NCBI GenBank assembly: GCA_011390475.1
Contig: JAABSG010000003.1
Coordinates: 1-37,895, forward strand
DNA from: Geminicoccaceae bacterium
GTDB lineage: Bacteria; Pseudomonadota; Alphaproteobacteria; Geminicoccales; Geminicoccaceae
Direction: 5' to 3'
Length of the DNA stretch: 37,895 nt
The position numbers and the translations under genes are program-made. Position 1 is the first letter of the stretch. Each line of letters begins with the position of its first letter. Below the pieces are notes generated by a model that had not been told where the DNA came from, made no database searches, and was given only the letters and a program-made list of their open reading frames with translations. Positions 18,635 through 26,014 of the stretch are shown here, in pieces.

Positions 18635-19579
18635 ATGAATCTGCGGGTCTTCTCCGGCCGCACCGTGCAGGAGGCGATGACCGCACTCCGGCGGGCGCTG
18701 GGTGACGACGCGGTGATTCTCGCGACGGAGGACGGGTCCGAGGGTGTGCGCATTACTGCCGGCATCGAGGCACCGGCCGATGCGTTGGCCGAGATCCTCC
18801 GCTCGGCGACCCCGCTCGAGGTGGTCGAGCGGCTGGCCTTGGCGCTCCGCTTTCATCAGGCCGGCGGGCGGCGGATCGAGCGGCTCTGCCTCACCGCCCG
18901 GGACAGCGGGGCGCTCGATCCCGAGGATGTGCTGACTTTCGCGCTCGCCGAACATTGCCACTTCGCCCCGCTCGGCCACACGGCGAGCGGCCCGCTGGTG
19001 CTGGCCGGTGCTCCCGGGGTCGGCAAGACGGTGATGGTCGCCCGCCTCGCGGCCGCGGCCCGCCTCGCCGGCCGGCAGGTTCGCGTCGCCAGCACCGATG
19101 GCGAGCGCCAGGGCGGCACGGCCCAGCTCCAGGCTCTGCTGGCCGCCATGGGCCTCGCCCTCGAGCCGCTCGCCGCCCTCGAGCGTGAGCGCCCGGCCGA
19201 GCGGCGGCCATCGCTCGTCCTGATCGACACCGCCGCCGTCAACCCGCTCCGCGCCGACACGCTGGTGACCCCGGCGAACCTGGCCAAGAAGCTCGGCGGC
19301 GAGCTCGTGCCCGTGCTGCCGGCCGATCTCATGGCCGTCGAGGCGTACGACCAGGCCCTGGCCTGGCGGGCGATGGGCGCCAAGCGCTTTCTCGCAGCCC
19401 GGCTCGACTGTGCCCGCAGGCTCGGCATGCTGCTGGCCGTGGCCGATACCGGGCTCGGCTTCGCCGGCGTCGGCATCGCCCCGGTCGTGGCCGAGCCGAT
19501 CAAGACCCTGACCGCCGCCAACCTCGCCCGGCTGCTGCTGCATCGGGCAACCGCGTTCGCCCAGGAGGCCCTGCCATGA
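18635..19579 (+). CDS. flhF: SRP-family GTPase FlhF with altered GTPase motifs
   Basis: FlhF places new flagella, often at the cell pole. The 314-residue protein starts MNLRVFSGRTVQEAM, the FlhF N-terminal signature, and its NG domain has a P-loop GAPGVGKT near residue 129. Several motifs are off consensus: the DTYR-type motif reads STDGERQGG, the G3 motif DTAG reads DTAA, and the TKLD motif reads ARLD. GTP binding or hydrolysis may therefore be weaker than usual. It lies 3 bp after flhA and overlaps flhG by four bases, the usual flhA-flhF-flhG order. Confidence 0.9.
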   Translation: MNLRVFSGRTVQEAMTALRRALGDDAVILATEDGSEGVRITAGIEAPADALAEILRSATPLEVVERLALALRFHQAGGRRIERLCLTARDSGALDPEDVLTFALAEHCHFAPLGHTASGPLVLAGAPGVGKTVMVARLAAAARLAGRQVRVASTDGERQGGTAQLQALLAAMGLALEPLAALERERPAERRPSLVLIDTAAVNPLRADTLVTPANLAKKLGGELVPVLPADLMAVEAYDQALAWRAMGAKRFLAARLDCARRLGMLLAVADTGLGFAGVGIAPVVAEPIKTLTAANLARLLLHRATAFAQEALP

Positions 19580-20325
19580 CCGGGCTCACCGTCCTCGCCT
19601 CGGGCAAGGGTGGCGTCGGCAAGACCTTCCTGGCCGTGACCCTGGCCCACGCGCTCGCCCGCCGCGGCCGCCGGGTGCTCGTCGTCGACGCCGATCTCGG
19701 CCTCGGCAATATCGAGGTTCAGCTCGGTCTCGAGCCCGGCATCGCCTTGGCGCGGGCGATCCGAGCCGGCCTCGATCTGCGCCGCCTGGTCCGCCGGCAC
19801 GAGGCCTGCGGCTTTGCGCTCATCGGCGGCAGCGGCTCCGGCGAGGCCCTGGCCGGCCTGACCACCGCGAGGCTCGAGCGCGCGGTCGCCGGCCTGGGGG
19901 AGCTGGCCGACGGCTTCGACGACGTGCTCGTCGACCTGCCGAGCGGGCTCGGGCGGATCGCCACGACCTTCGTGGCGGCGGCCTCGCGTCTGGTCGTCGT
20001 CGGCAACAACGAGCCCACGACACTGACCGACAACTACGCTTTCATCAAGCTGACCCGGGGTACCGCCCCCATCCCCTGGTTTCTCGCCAACGACGTCGCC
20101 GACGCGACGGAGGGTGCGCAGGCCGATGGCACCCTGGCGCGCGCCTGCCGGCGGTTTCTGGCACTCGATAGCGTCGCTCTCGGCCATGTGCGTCGCGATC
20201 CCCGCGTGCCCGAGGCGATCCGCCGGCAGATGCCCTATCTGGATCGCTCGCCCGGCGGCCTGGCCGCGGCCGATATCGAGAAGGTGGCCAAGCGCCTCGC
20301 CCGGCCGCTGGACCAGCCCCGGTGA
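19576..20325 (+). CDS. flhG: MinD-like ATPase FlhG (FleN)
   Basis: FlhG limits flagellar number by antagonising FlhF. The 249-residue ParA/MinD-type ATPase has the deviant Walker A KGGVGKT at 10-16, the second motif VVDADLGLGNIEVQLGL and a third block DDVLVDLPSGLGRIATTF. The following NNEPTTLTDNYAFIKL resembles the EPT-x-D-YA-IK segment of FlhG proteins. Its ATG overlaps the flhF stop (ATGA) and its stop overlaps the next GTG start, so flhF, flhG and the following gene are translationally linked. Confidence 0.92.
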   Translation: MTGLTVLASGKGGVGKTFLAVTLAHALARRGRRVLVVDADLGLGNIEVQLGLEPGIALARAIRAGLDLRRLVRRHEACGFALIGGSGSGEALAGLTTARLERAVAGLGELADGFDDVLVDLPSGLGRIATTFVAAASRLVVVGNNEPTTLTDNYAFIKLTRGTAPIPWFLANDVADATEGAQADGTLARACRRFLALDSVALGHVRRDPRVPEAIRRQMPYLDRSPGGLAAADIEKVAKRLARPLDQPR

Positions 20326-21440
20326 TCACCGCCCCGACCCCGCTGCCGCAACCGGGCCTCGAGCTCTCGACCCAGACCGAGCGACAAGCCGCGTTTCGCC
20401 AGCCGGGCACCCAGCAGGAGACGGCCCGGCAGCCGGCCACCCCCCAGCCGGCCACCGCGCAGCCGTCACCGGCGACGCCCAGCGCCACCAACGCCGCACA
20501 GATCCAGGCGAGCGGGCTCAGGCTGGAAGCGTTCCTCCTGCCGACGACGACGACTGCGAGCGGCCCGCAAGCAGCGAGCCTGCCGGTCGAGCTGCGGCTG
20601 ACGCTGCCGGGCGGCGGCCAGCCAGCGTCGGGCGCGGGTGCGGGCCTCGTCGCCACCGTGCTGGGGCAAACGGCCGACCGTGGCTTCGTGCTCGAGCTCG
20701 CCGGCCACCGCCTCACCGTGCCACGCGGGCTGGTGGACTTGCCGGTCGGCGCCACCCTCACCTTGCAGCTGCGCCTGCCCGGCGGGACGGCCTTTGTCGC
20801 CGAGGCAGCCGCGCTCGAACGGCTGATCCGAGCCACGGTCGATGCCGCTCCACGAGCGTCGGGCAACGCGTCGCCCAACGGGGTCGGCGGCGCGCTGCCG
20901 CTGGTGCCCGATGCGCGGCTGGCCGTGCAACTACTCACCGATTGGCGGTCGCTCGCGGCACGCCCGAACGGCGCTGCCGGATCGCCGAGCGAGACGCGTG
21001 ACGGCCGGGCGTCGTCGCTCGAGCTTCGGGTCGACGGCGAAAGCGGGCGGTCGATGCTGCTCGATCGTGACACGGGCTGGCGCGCGCTCTTCGGGCTCTT
21101 GGGCGAGACCGGCGCCCCGGTGCAGCCCTCGACGCTCTGGCGGCGGCAGCGATCCGCGGCGCCGGACGGTGCGGCCGAGGAGCGGCTGCTCTTGACCCTG
21201 GACCTCAGCCGGCTCGGCCGCATCAGCCTCGATCTGCGCACGAGCCCCGGCCGTCTATGGCTGGCGATCGCGAGCCCCGAGCCGTTGCCACGACCGCTGC
21301 GCACGTCGATCGCCGAAGCCATTGCGGCCGCGGCCGAGCTCGCCGGTCTCGAGCCTGCCCTGGTCTTCCGCGCCACCCCGGCCGCCGGTGCGCCGATCGC
21401 GGCGCAGCACCACGACCACCTCACCGACTGGGTCGGTTAG
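20322..21440 (+). CDS. FliK-like flagellar hook-length control protein (tentative)
   Basis: The 372-residue protein starts with GTG overlapping the flhG stop (GTGA). The first 60 residues are Gln/Pro/Ala/Thr-rich with a near-repeat of QPATPQPATAQPSPATP, as in the disordered N-terminus of hook-length proteins. The C-terminal part, LTLDLSRLGRISLDLR...LWLAIASPEPLPRPLRTSIAEAIAAAAELAGLEPALVF, follows the spacing of the FliK C-terminal domain: a leucine and LG pair, two beta strands, then a helix ending in a leucine-rich segment. FliK switches export from hook to filament subunits. The assignment rests on pattern and on being last in a flagellar operon; it could be another export-related protein. 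Confidence 0.6.
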   Translation: MITAPTPLPQPGLELSTQTERQAAFRQPGTQQETARQPATPQPATAQPSPATPSATNAAQIQASGLRLEAFLLPTTTTASGPQAASLPVELRLTLPGGGQPASGAGAGLVATVLGQTADRGFVLELAGHRLTVPRGLVDLPVGATLTLQLRLPGGTAFVAEAAALERLIRATVDAAPRASGNASPNGVGGALPLVPDARLAVQLLTDWRSLAARPNGAAGSPSETRDGRASSLELRVDGESGRSMLLDRDTGWRALFGLLGETGAPVQPSTLWRRQRSAAPDGAAEERLLLTLDLSRLGRISLDLRTSPGRLWLAIASPEPLPRPLRTSIAEAIAAAAELAGLEPALVFRATPAAGAPIAAQHHDHLTDWVG

Positions 21441-21451
21441 GTGTCGGGTGG

Positions 21452-21889
21452 TCAGGTGTCGGGTCGGCGCCGGGCGGCGAGGTCGATGATGCGCAGCGTC
21501 TCGTCCCAGAGGCCGAGGCCCGGCAGGCTCGCCCGATCGAACCAGGCGACGGCGGCGGCGTCGCCCGCGGCGATCGGCTCGCCCGGGGCCGCCTCGGCGA
21601 CGAAGTCGATCAGGGTATAGTGATACCGGTAGCGGTCGGGCTGGTCCGCCGGCTCGATCAGGTCGACCACGGTCAGGAGCTCCAGGGCCGCGAGCTCGAG
21701 GCCGGTTTCCTCCAGCACCTCGCGCCGGGCGGTCTCGGCCACCGTTTCGCCCAGTTCCTGCGCCCCACCCGGCAGCGACCATTGTCCGGTCCGGGGCGGC
21801 TTGCCGCGGCGAATCAAGAGCACCCGGTCACCCCGCCAGACGACGACGCCGACGCCGACGATGGGCCGGTCGGGAAAATCACGTTGCAT
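21452..21889 (-). CDS. NUDIX hydrolase
   Basis: The 145-residue protein carries a complete Nudix box at residues 42-64: G, five residues, E48, seven residues, R56-E57-V-L-E60-E61-T-G63-L. These glutamates coordinate Mg and catalyse pyrophosphate cleavage in nucleoside diphosphate derivatives. The preceding RTGQWSLPGGAQELGE block resembles ADP-sugar pyrophosphatases and MutT-like sanitising enzymes, so the substrate is open. It starts 49 bp after the FIST-domain gene on the same strand and is probably cotranscribed. Its 3' end faces the last gene of the flagellar operon with only 11 bp between. Confidence 0.9.
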   Translation of the reverse strand: MQRDFPDRPIVGVGVVVWRGDRVLLIRRGKPPRTGQWSLPGGAQELGETVAETARREVLEETGLELAALELLTVVDLIEPADQPDRYRYHYTLIDFVAEAAPGEPIAAGDAAAVAWFDRASLPGLGLWDETLRIIDLAARRRPDT

Positions 21890-21938
21890 GGGCGCTGGGC
21901 ATGGGCGGGTGGACTCCAGGGCGGCGCTGCAGCGGCGA

Positions 21939-23054
21939 TCAGGCGATCAGGGCCAGGACCGCAGCGTAGCGGGTGAGGCCAGCGCCCGCGACTTCGGCGG
22001 CACTGCGCATGCCGATCAGGGGGACGGGGCCCAGGGCCTGGGCCAGCACCGCCGCCTCGTCGACGCCGGGGCCGAAGAAGCGGCCGCCGCGCTCGATCGA
22101 GCTGTAGAGGAGCGCCACGCGAGGCGGCCGGCCGGCGAGTTCCTGGCGCAGATCACGGGCGAGCGCGGTCAGCTGCCGCAGCGCCAGCACCGGATCGCGG
22201 CGCCAGAAGGCGATTTTCGGTGGCAAGGACGCACCATGCCGGAGGCCGGCGAGCTCGATCCCGCCCTCGAACCGGTCGGCATGGGCGATGGCGTAGAGAT
22301 CGGCATGGCCGACGAGTCCAGCCGTTCCGCCGAGTTCGGCCGGGGGATGATCGGCCGAGTGGTGGCCGGCGGCCAGGATCTGCCGGGCCAGGAGCCTGGG
22401 CTCGCGGACCAGGAGGTCGCCCGCCGCCGCGGCCAGGACCTCGGCCGCCGGGCGGTCGTCGAGGCTGGTGATCACGGCCCCCTTGCCGCCGGTTACCCGA
22501 TGCACCGGCCCGAGCGGCTGGCAGCCGTGGCTGACGCCGGTCACCAGCCGGATGTCGCCGGTCAAGAGCACACCGGTCGCGGCACCCGCGGATGGTGTCA
22601 CGGTGATCTGGGCGTGATCGAAGGCCGAGGCACTCTGCCCGCCGGCGAGCGGGCAGCCGGCCCCAGCGGCCAGCGCCGCGAATGCCTGCCCTGCGTCCGC
22701 CGCGTCGGGGACGTGGACGATGCCGCCCCGCGCCTGTCTAGCGTCGGCGGGCAAGCGGCCGCTGAACGGCAGCAGTCCGGCGCCGCCCAAGGGCAGCGGC
22801 AAGGCGGCAATGGCGCCGTCGCCGGCGAGCTCGCGGCCGGCAGCGAAGACCGCCGTGCTGGCGGCCCCGAGCCAGGTCCGAATGCCGGTCCGCTCGCGCA
22901 GGCCATCGAGCATGACATCGGCCATCTCGGTCGCCGGGTCGGCAAGGAAGACGAGACCGAGATCGGCACCCGACGGTGCGCTGTCGAGCTGGTCGAGCAC
23001 GCTCTTCAAGAGTTGCGGCCACGGCCGTCCGGCGGCGTAGACAAGGCCGCTCAC
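21939..23054 (-). CDS. FIST-domain sensory protein
   Basis: The 371-residue protein matches the two-part FIST_N/FIST_C architecture, thought to bind small molecules such as amino acids and usually found in signal transduction. The first half contains GADLGLVFLADPATEMADVMLDGLRERTG and a serine/glycine-rich sensing core; the second half contains VTGGKGAVITSLDDRPAAEVL, LRHGASLPPKIAFWRRDP and the ending ALLYSSIERGGRFFGPGVDEAAVL...GPVPLIGMRSAAEVAG, close to the F-G-x-x-x-E-x-x...P-x-x-G-x-x-x-x-G-E pattern of FIST_C. The start is GTG at 23054 with no clear ribosome binding site; the next in-frame ATG is 43 residues in. No kinase or methyl-accepting domain is fused, so it may act as a stand-alone sensor. 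Confidence 0.82.
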   Translation of the reverse strand: MSGLVYAAGRPWPQLLKSVLDQLDSAPSGADLGLVFLADPATEMADVMLDGLRERTGIRTWLGAASTAVFAAGRELAGDGAIAALPLPLGGAGLLPFSGRLPADARQARGGIVHVPDAADAGQAFAALAAGAGCPLAGGQSASAFDHAQITVTPSAGAATGVLLTGDIRLVTGVSHGCQPLGPVHRVTGGKGAVITSLDDRPAAEVLAAAAGDLLVREPRLLARQILAAGHHSADHPPAELGGTAGLVGHADLYAIAHADRFEGGIELAGLRHGASLPPKIAFWRRDPVLALRQLTALARDLRQELAGRPPRVALLYSSIERGGRFFGPGVDEAAVLAQALGPVPLIGMRSAAEVAGAGLTRYAAVLALIA

Positions 23055-23097
23055 GGCCGTGTGCGGCCGGCGCTCGATGCGGGAACGTCTCGGGTTA

Positions 23098-23177
23098 TTT
23101 CAACCATGGCAAAAATATCTTGACATAAATTCAACCTATAGGCAAGTTCATCCCGCGTTCGTTCGTCGGTTTCAACC
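23098..23177 (-). promoter_or_regulatory. three GGTTGAA repeats in an AT-rich regulatory region
   Basis: On the minus strand GGTTGAA occurs three times, ending at about 23099, 23130 and 23171 (plus-strand TTCAACC), so the spacings are 31 and 41 bp, close to three and four helical turns. Two of the copies are part of GGTT...AACC dyads (23093-23105 and 23168-23177). They lie in an AT-rich patch upstream of the FIST gene, a likely place for binding sites of its regulator. Confidence 0.35.
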
Positions 23178-23220
23178 TCGACCGTCGATCGACGTGCTTG
23201 ATGACGAGATGGGACCCTGG

Positions 23221-23246
23221 GGGGACTGTTCGCAAGAACGGTCCCC
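23221..23246. terminator. strong hairpin between the ZorB-like and FIST genes
   Basis: An 11-bp stem (GGGGACTGTTC / GAACGGTCCCC, one G-U pair) closes a GCAA tetraloop. It lies 62 bp past the ZorB-like stop. On the plus strand it is followed by TTCTCGTTT, on the minus strand by no T-run, so it may be a transcript-stabilising or weak terminating structure that separates the two units. Confidence 0.5.
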
Positions 23247-23307
23247 TTCTCGTTTGCGCTCGAGCGCCGTTGCCACCGTCCGCCGCCACGGTCTGGCCCT
23301 TGCATGG

Positions 23308-24249
23308 TCACGGCTCGTCGAGGGCGGCTTCGAGGCTGGCCAGGAGCTCGGCCAGCGCCTGGGCGTCCGGGCCACGGGCGAGAAAGCGGAGATCGATGCG
23401 GCGATTGACCCGCCGCGCCGCTTCCGTCGGGGCATCGATCACCGGCCGCCGCGCGGCATAGCCGCTGAGCCCGAGAAGGGCCGCACCCGAGGCGTTCTGC
23501 AGCGCTTCCAGCCGTGGTGCGGCGGCGCTCAGCGCGAGGTAGGTGCTGCGCGCCCGGGCGGCGGACAGCGCCCAATTGTCGGCGAAGGGGCCGCTCCTGA
23601 TCGGCTGATCGTCGGTATGACCCTCGATCAGCACAGCCTCGAGCACGTCCAGCGGACCGCCCGGGCAAGCCTGGCCCACGACCACCCCGACATAGCAGGG
23701 CAAGAGCTCGCTCAAGACCTCGGCCAAACCGACGATCGCCGCCCGGCCGGTGCCACTCAGCTCGGCTTCGGCACTGGCGAAGAGAAGCGATTCCGGCAGC
23801 CGGAGAATGCCGCTCTCGAGATCGACCTCGACCTCGAGACCCCTCGCCGACAGCGCCGCCTTGATCCGGCGCAAGAGGTCGGCGCGCTCGGCGTCGCGGG
23901 CCAGCAACCGGCCGGTGATCAGGGCCAGCCGATCCCGCTCGGCCAGGAGCCGGTCACGGTCCGCGGCGAGCTCGAGGCGGTCGACCTCCAGCCGATCGCG
24001 CTCCAGGGTCAGGGTGTCACGCTCGACCACCAGTTCCTCGAGGGTGGCCTCGGCCGCGTCCTCGGCACTGCGGAAGTTGAGCGCGAAGGCCATCAAGATG
24101 ATGATGAAGAGAAAGAGCAGGCCGACCATGAGGTCGCTGACCGAGACCAGGTAGCTCTCGTCCTGGCCGGCCGCCGCACCATTGCCGCCATTGCCCCGGC
24201 CACCGCCGAGACCGCCGCGCCAACCGTCCGACCAGCCCCCCGCCGCCAT
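23308..24249 (-). CDS. MotB/OmpA-type protein, ZorB-like
   Basis: The 313-residue protein has a glycine-rich N-terminus (1-30), then SYLVSVSDLMVGLLFLFIIILMAFAL: one membrane helix preceded by the conserved Asp (D39) that carries protons in MotB, ExbD and ZorB. A charged coiled coil follows (about 62-115, repeated ERDRLE/ADRDRL units). The C-terminus is an OmpA-like peptidoglycan-binding domain with EGHTDDQP, NWALSAARA, GYAARRPV and NRRIDLRF. The start is three bases after the MotA-like gene stop, so the two form a stator pair. The DLMVGLLFIFII-type helix with OmpA domain is the ZorB pattern of Zorya; ordinary MotB is the other option, but the partner is not a normal MotA. Confidence 0.82.
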   Translation of the reverse strand: MAAGGWSDGWRGGLGGGRGNGGNGAAAGQDESYLVSVSDLMVGLLFLFIIILMAFALNFRSAEDAAEATLEELVVERDTLTLERDRLEVDRLELAADRDRLLAERDRLALITGRLLARDAERADLLRRIKAALSARGLEVEVDLESGILRLPESLLFASAEAELSGTGRAAIVGLAEVLSELLPCYVGVVVGQACPGGPLDVLEAVLIEGHTDDQPIRSGPFADNWALSAARARSTYLALSAAAPRLEALQNASGAALLGLSGYAARRPVIDAPTEAARRVNRRIDLRFLARGPDAQALAELLASLEAALDEP

Positions 24250-24252
24250 CGC

Positions 24253-25659
24253 TCAACGCCCCCGGCGACCGCTGCCGAGGCCCATGGCGGCCTCCTGCAG
24301 GGCCTGCCGCGACTGCTTCAGCCCGGCGTCGATCTCGCCCAGCAGCGCGCGCACCTGCTCGGCATCCTCGGGCGCCTCGACCGCCCCCACGATGGTCGCG
24401 GCCACGGTGTTCAGCGCGTGGCGGGCCTCGCGCACCCGATCTTGCGCGGTGACCAGCACCTCTTCCACCGCGGCCCGATCGAGCGGCGGGCGGCCGCGCA
24501 GCCGGTCGAGCCCGGTCTGCACCGCCACCGACAGCTCGGTCAGGCGATGCTGCAGCAATTGCAGCGGTGCCGGGGTCGGGCCGGCGGCGAGTGGGGCATT
24601 GCTGCGGCCGGCCGGCGGTGCCGCCGCGGCCCGGGGCGGGCTCGGCGGGTCGCCTGGTGCCTGGGTCGGGGCCGGGTTCGGGTGCCCGCCTGCGAGCGCT
24701 GCGCGCGGTGCCGCTTCGAGCGTCTCGTGCGCCATCGCCGAGGCCCGGGTCGAGAGCTCGCGCACCGTCCGGCTCGCGGCCATGAGCTCGCCGGTGACCC
24801 GCTCGTCCAGGGTGTCGAAGCGCTTGGCGACCCGCTCGAGCGCGATCTTCAACGGTCGGGTCGCGAGTGTCAGCTCGCTCGACAGTCGCTCCTCGACACC
24901 TTCCGGGGCACGAACGATGAGCGAGCGGCCGAGCTGGCCGAGCTTGTGGTCGATCCGCCGGGTCGCCTCGATCTGGGCCACCATCAGGCTTTCCGGGGTC
25001 AGCGGCACGAGGCGCTCCTCGAGCAGCTGACAGAGGCGGCGGATCTCCGCTTGCGTTCCGTGCAGGGCTGTCTTCTCGCGCCAGGAGAAGACGAGGGAGG
25101 CGGCGAGCCCGGCGATCGAGGTCACGAACTTGAAGGTGGCGGCGGCCAAGAGCTCGCGCAGCGCTCCTTGTGCCTCGCGCACATCGGCCGCGGTCACCCC
25201 CTCGCTCGCGAAATGCAAGGCAGCGACCAGGCCCATGAAGGTGAACAGGAGCCCGATGCCGACCAGCATGTTGGGCACCGCCTGGTAGAACCGTAGGTTG
25301 AGGCCTACCCGGGCGAAGAGACCGTCGTCGAACGCCGCCTGCGGTGGCTGCGGGGCACCCAGGACCTGCTCGTTGCCGGGCACCGGGGTCAGGGTCGCGG
25401 CATAGGCGCGCCACGGCCGGCCGAGCACCGGATCCTGGGCCAGGCCTTCGAAGACGGCGGGAAAACGCTGCTTGAAGGCGGCCTGGCCGTCGCCCCGGTC
25501 GACGAGGTCGATCGCGCGCGCGAGCGAACGGCGGAGCGGTGCCAGCCGGGCAGTGAAGCGCTGCCAGAGCACGAGCGCCAAGAGAATGATCCCTAGCGCC
25601 AGGAGCCACGGCAGCCAGGGAACCGCAAAGACGGCGAAGACCCGATCGACGGCGATCAT
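24253..25659 (-). CDS. MotA/TolQ-type channel protein with long tail, ZorA-like
   Basis: The 468-residue protein starts at ATG 25659. A first helix (about 14-34) is followed by a charged region, then two more helices: FYQAVPNMLVGIGLLFTFMGLVAAL (about 124-148) and LLAAATFKFVTSIAGLAASLVFSW (about 170-193). The P-N-x-L-x-G-x-G-L-L-x-T-F-x-G-L block is shared by ZorA and MotA/TolQ proteins. Beyond it lies a 270-residue cytoplasmic tail rich in predicted helix, with a Pro/Ala-rich hinge around 300-340; such a tail is characteristic of ZorA, where it transmits a signal to effector nucleases. The frame is open upstream as well, but this ATG is overlapped by the stop of a small open frame. Known Zorya effectors (ZorC, ZorD, ZorE) are absent nearby. 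Confidence 0.8.
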   Translation of the reverse strand: MIAVDRVFAVFAVPWLPWLLALGIILLALVLWQRFTARLAPLRRSLARAIDLVDRGDGQAAFKQRFPAVFEGLAQDPVLGRPWRAYAATLTPVPGNEQVLGAPQPPQAAFDDGLFARVGLNLRFYQAVPNMLVGIGLLFTFMGLVAALHFASEGVTAADVREAQGALRELLAAATFKFVTSIAGLAASLVFSWREKTALHGTQAEIRRLCQLLEERLVPLTPESLMVAQIEATRRIDHKLGQLGRSLIVRAPEGVEERLSSELTLATRPLKIALERVAKRFDTLDERVTGELMAASRTVRELSTRASAMAHETLEAAPRAALAGGHPNPAPTQAPGDPPSPPRAAAAPPAGRSNAPLAAGPTPAPLQLLQHRLTELSVAVQTGLDRLRGRPPLDRAAVEEVLVTAQDRVREARHALNTVAATIVGAVEAPEDAEQVRALLGEIDAGLKQSRQALQEAAMGLGSGRRGR

Positions 25660-25835
25660 CCGCCGGTCACCGCCCAGTGCCGAGCGTTGCGGTGCCGAGC
25701 CTTGGGGTGCCGAGCCTTGGGGTGCCGGACGTCGGGCGCCGCGACAGCGCGGCCGTTCTTGGTGTAGGGTCGCCCCTGTCGGTAACGGCAAGTGAGGCCA
25801 GGATACCACGCATAGAGCTTGAAGTTGATTGGCAT
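25656..25835 (-). CDS. possible 59-residue small protein with RHPKA repeats
   Basis: An ATG at 25835 opens a frame that ends in TGA overlapping the ZorA-like ATG by four bases (ATGA). An AGGTGA motif lies ten bases before the ATG. The peptide begins MPINFKLYAWYPGLTCRYRQ and ends in a strongly basic part with the five-residue repeat RHPKA, RHPKA, RHRNA, encoded by a 15-bp tandem repeat. The exact start/stop overlap and the frame-preserving repeat favour a real gene or leader peptide; the short length and lack of a recognisable family leave this open. Confidence 0.35.
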   Translation of the reverse strand: MPINFKLYAWYPGLTCRYRQGRPYTKNGRAVAAPDVRHPKARHPKARHRNARHWAVTGG

Positions 25836-26014
25836 GGAATCTTTTTCACCTAGTACTTGCTGCCATCTCGGCTCTTGCCTACTCTCCGGGCGGCGCTGGG
25901 CCAAGAGTTGCGACCAACCCCGGCAATTTCCGTGGTCGCGGCTCGTCGGCTGGCGCCGAGGGCGGGTCCGGGCGGCGGTCGTGCCACCCGTTGATAACCG
26001 ATAAGCGTTAACGA
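25660..26014. other. divergent region between ZorA-like gene and response regulator
   Basis: These 355 bp hold the tandem repeat and the possible small gene on the left. On the right, next to the response-regulator start, lie overlapping dyads: GTTGATAAC and the perfect palindrome CGTTAACG (26006-26013), with ATAAGCG between. The latter includes a TTAAC half-site like that of CtrA. No clear -35/-10 pair was found. Confidence 0.4.
25678..25736. repeat. 15-bp tandem repeat, about 3.9 units
   Basis: Units are 25678-25692 (TGCCGAGCGTTGCGG), 25693-25707 and 25708-25722 (both TGCCGAGCCTTGGGG), and a decayed 25723-25736 (TGCCGGACGTCGGG). The array lies 19 bp upstream of the ZorA-like start. A 15-bp period keeps the reading frame of the small gene that may run through it. 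Confidence 0.85.

Noticed and set aside
23059-25296. 745-codon open frame on the plus strand
   Set aside because: Antisense to the ZorA/ZorB-like pair, whose membrane and OmpA motifs are convincing.
24253-25659. Calling the ZorA/B-like pair a bona fide Zorya defence system
   Set aside because: No effector gene of any known Zorya type is present, so only a resemblance is claimed.
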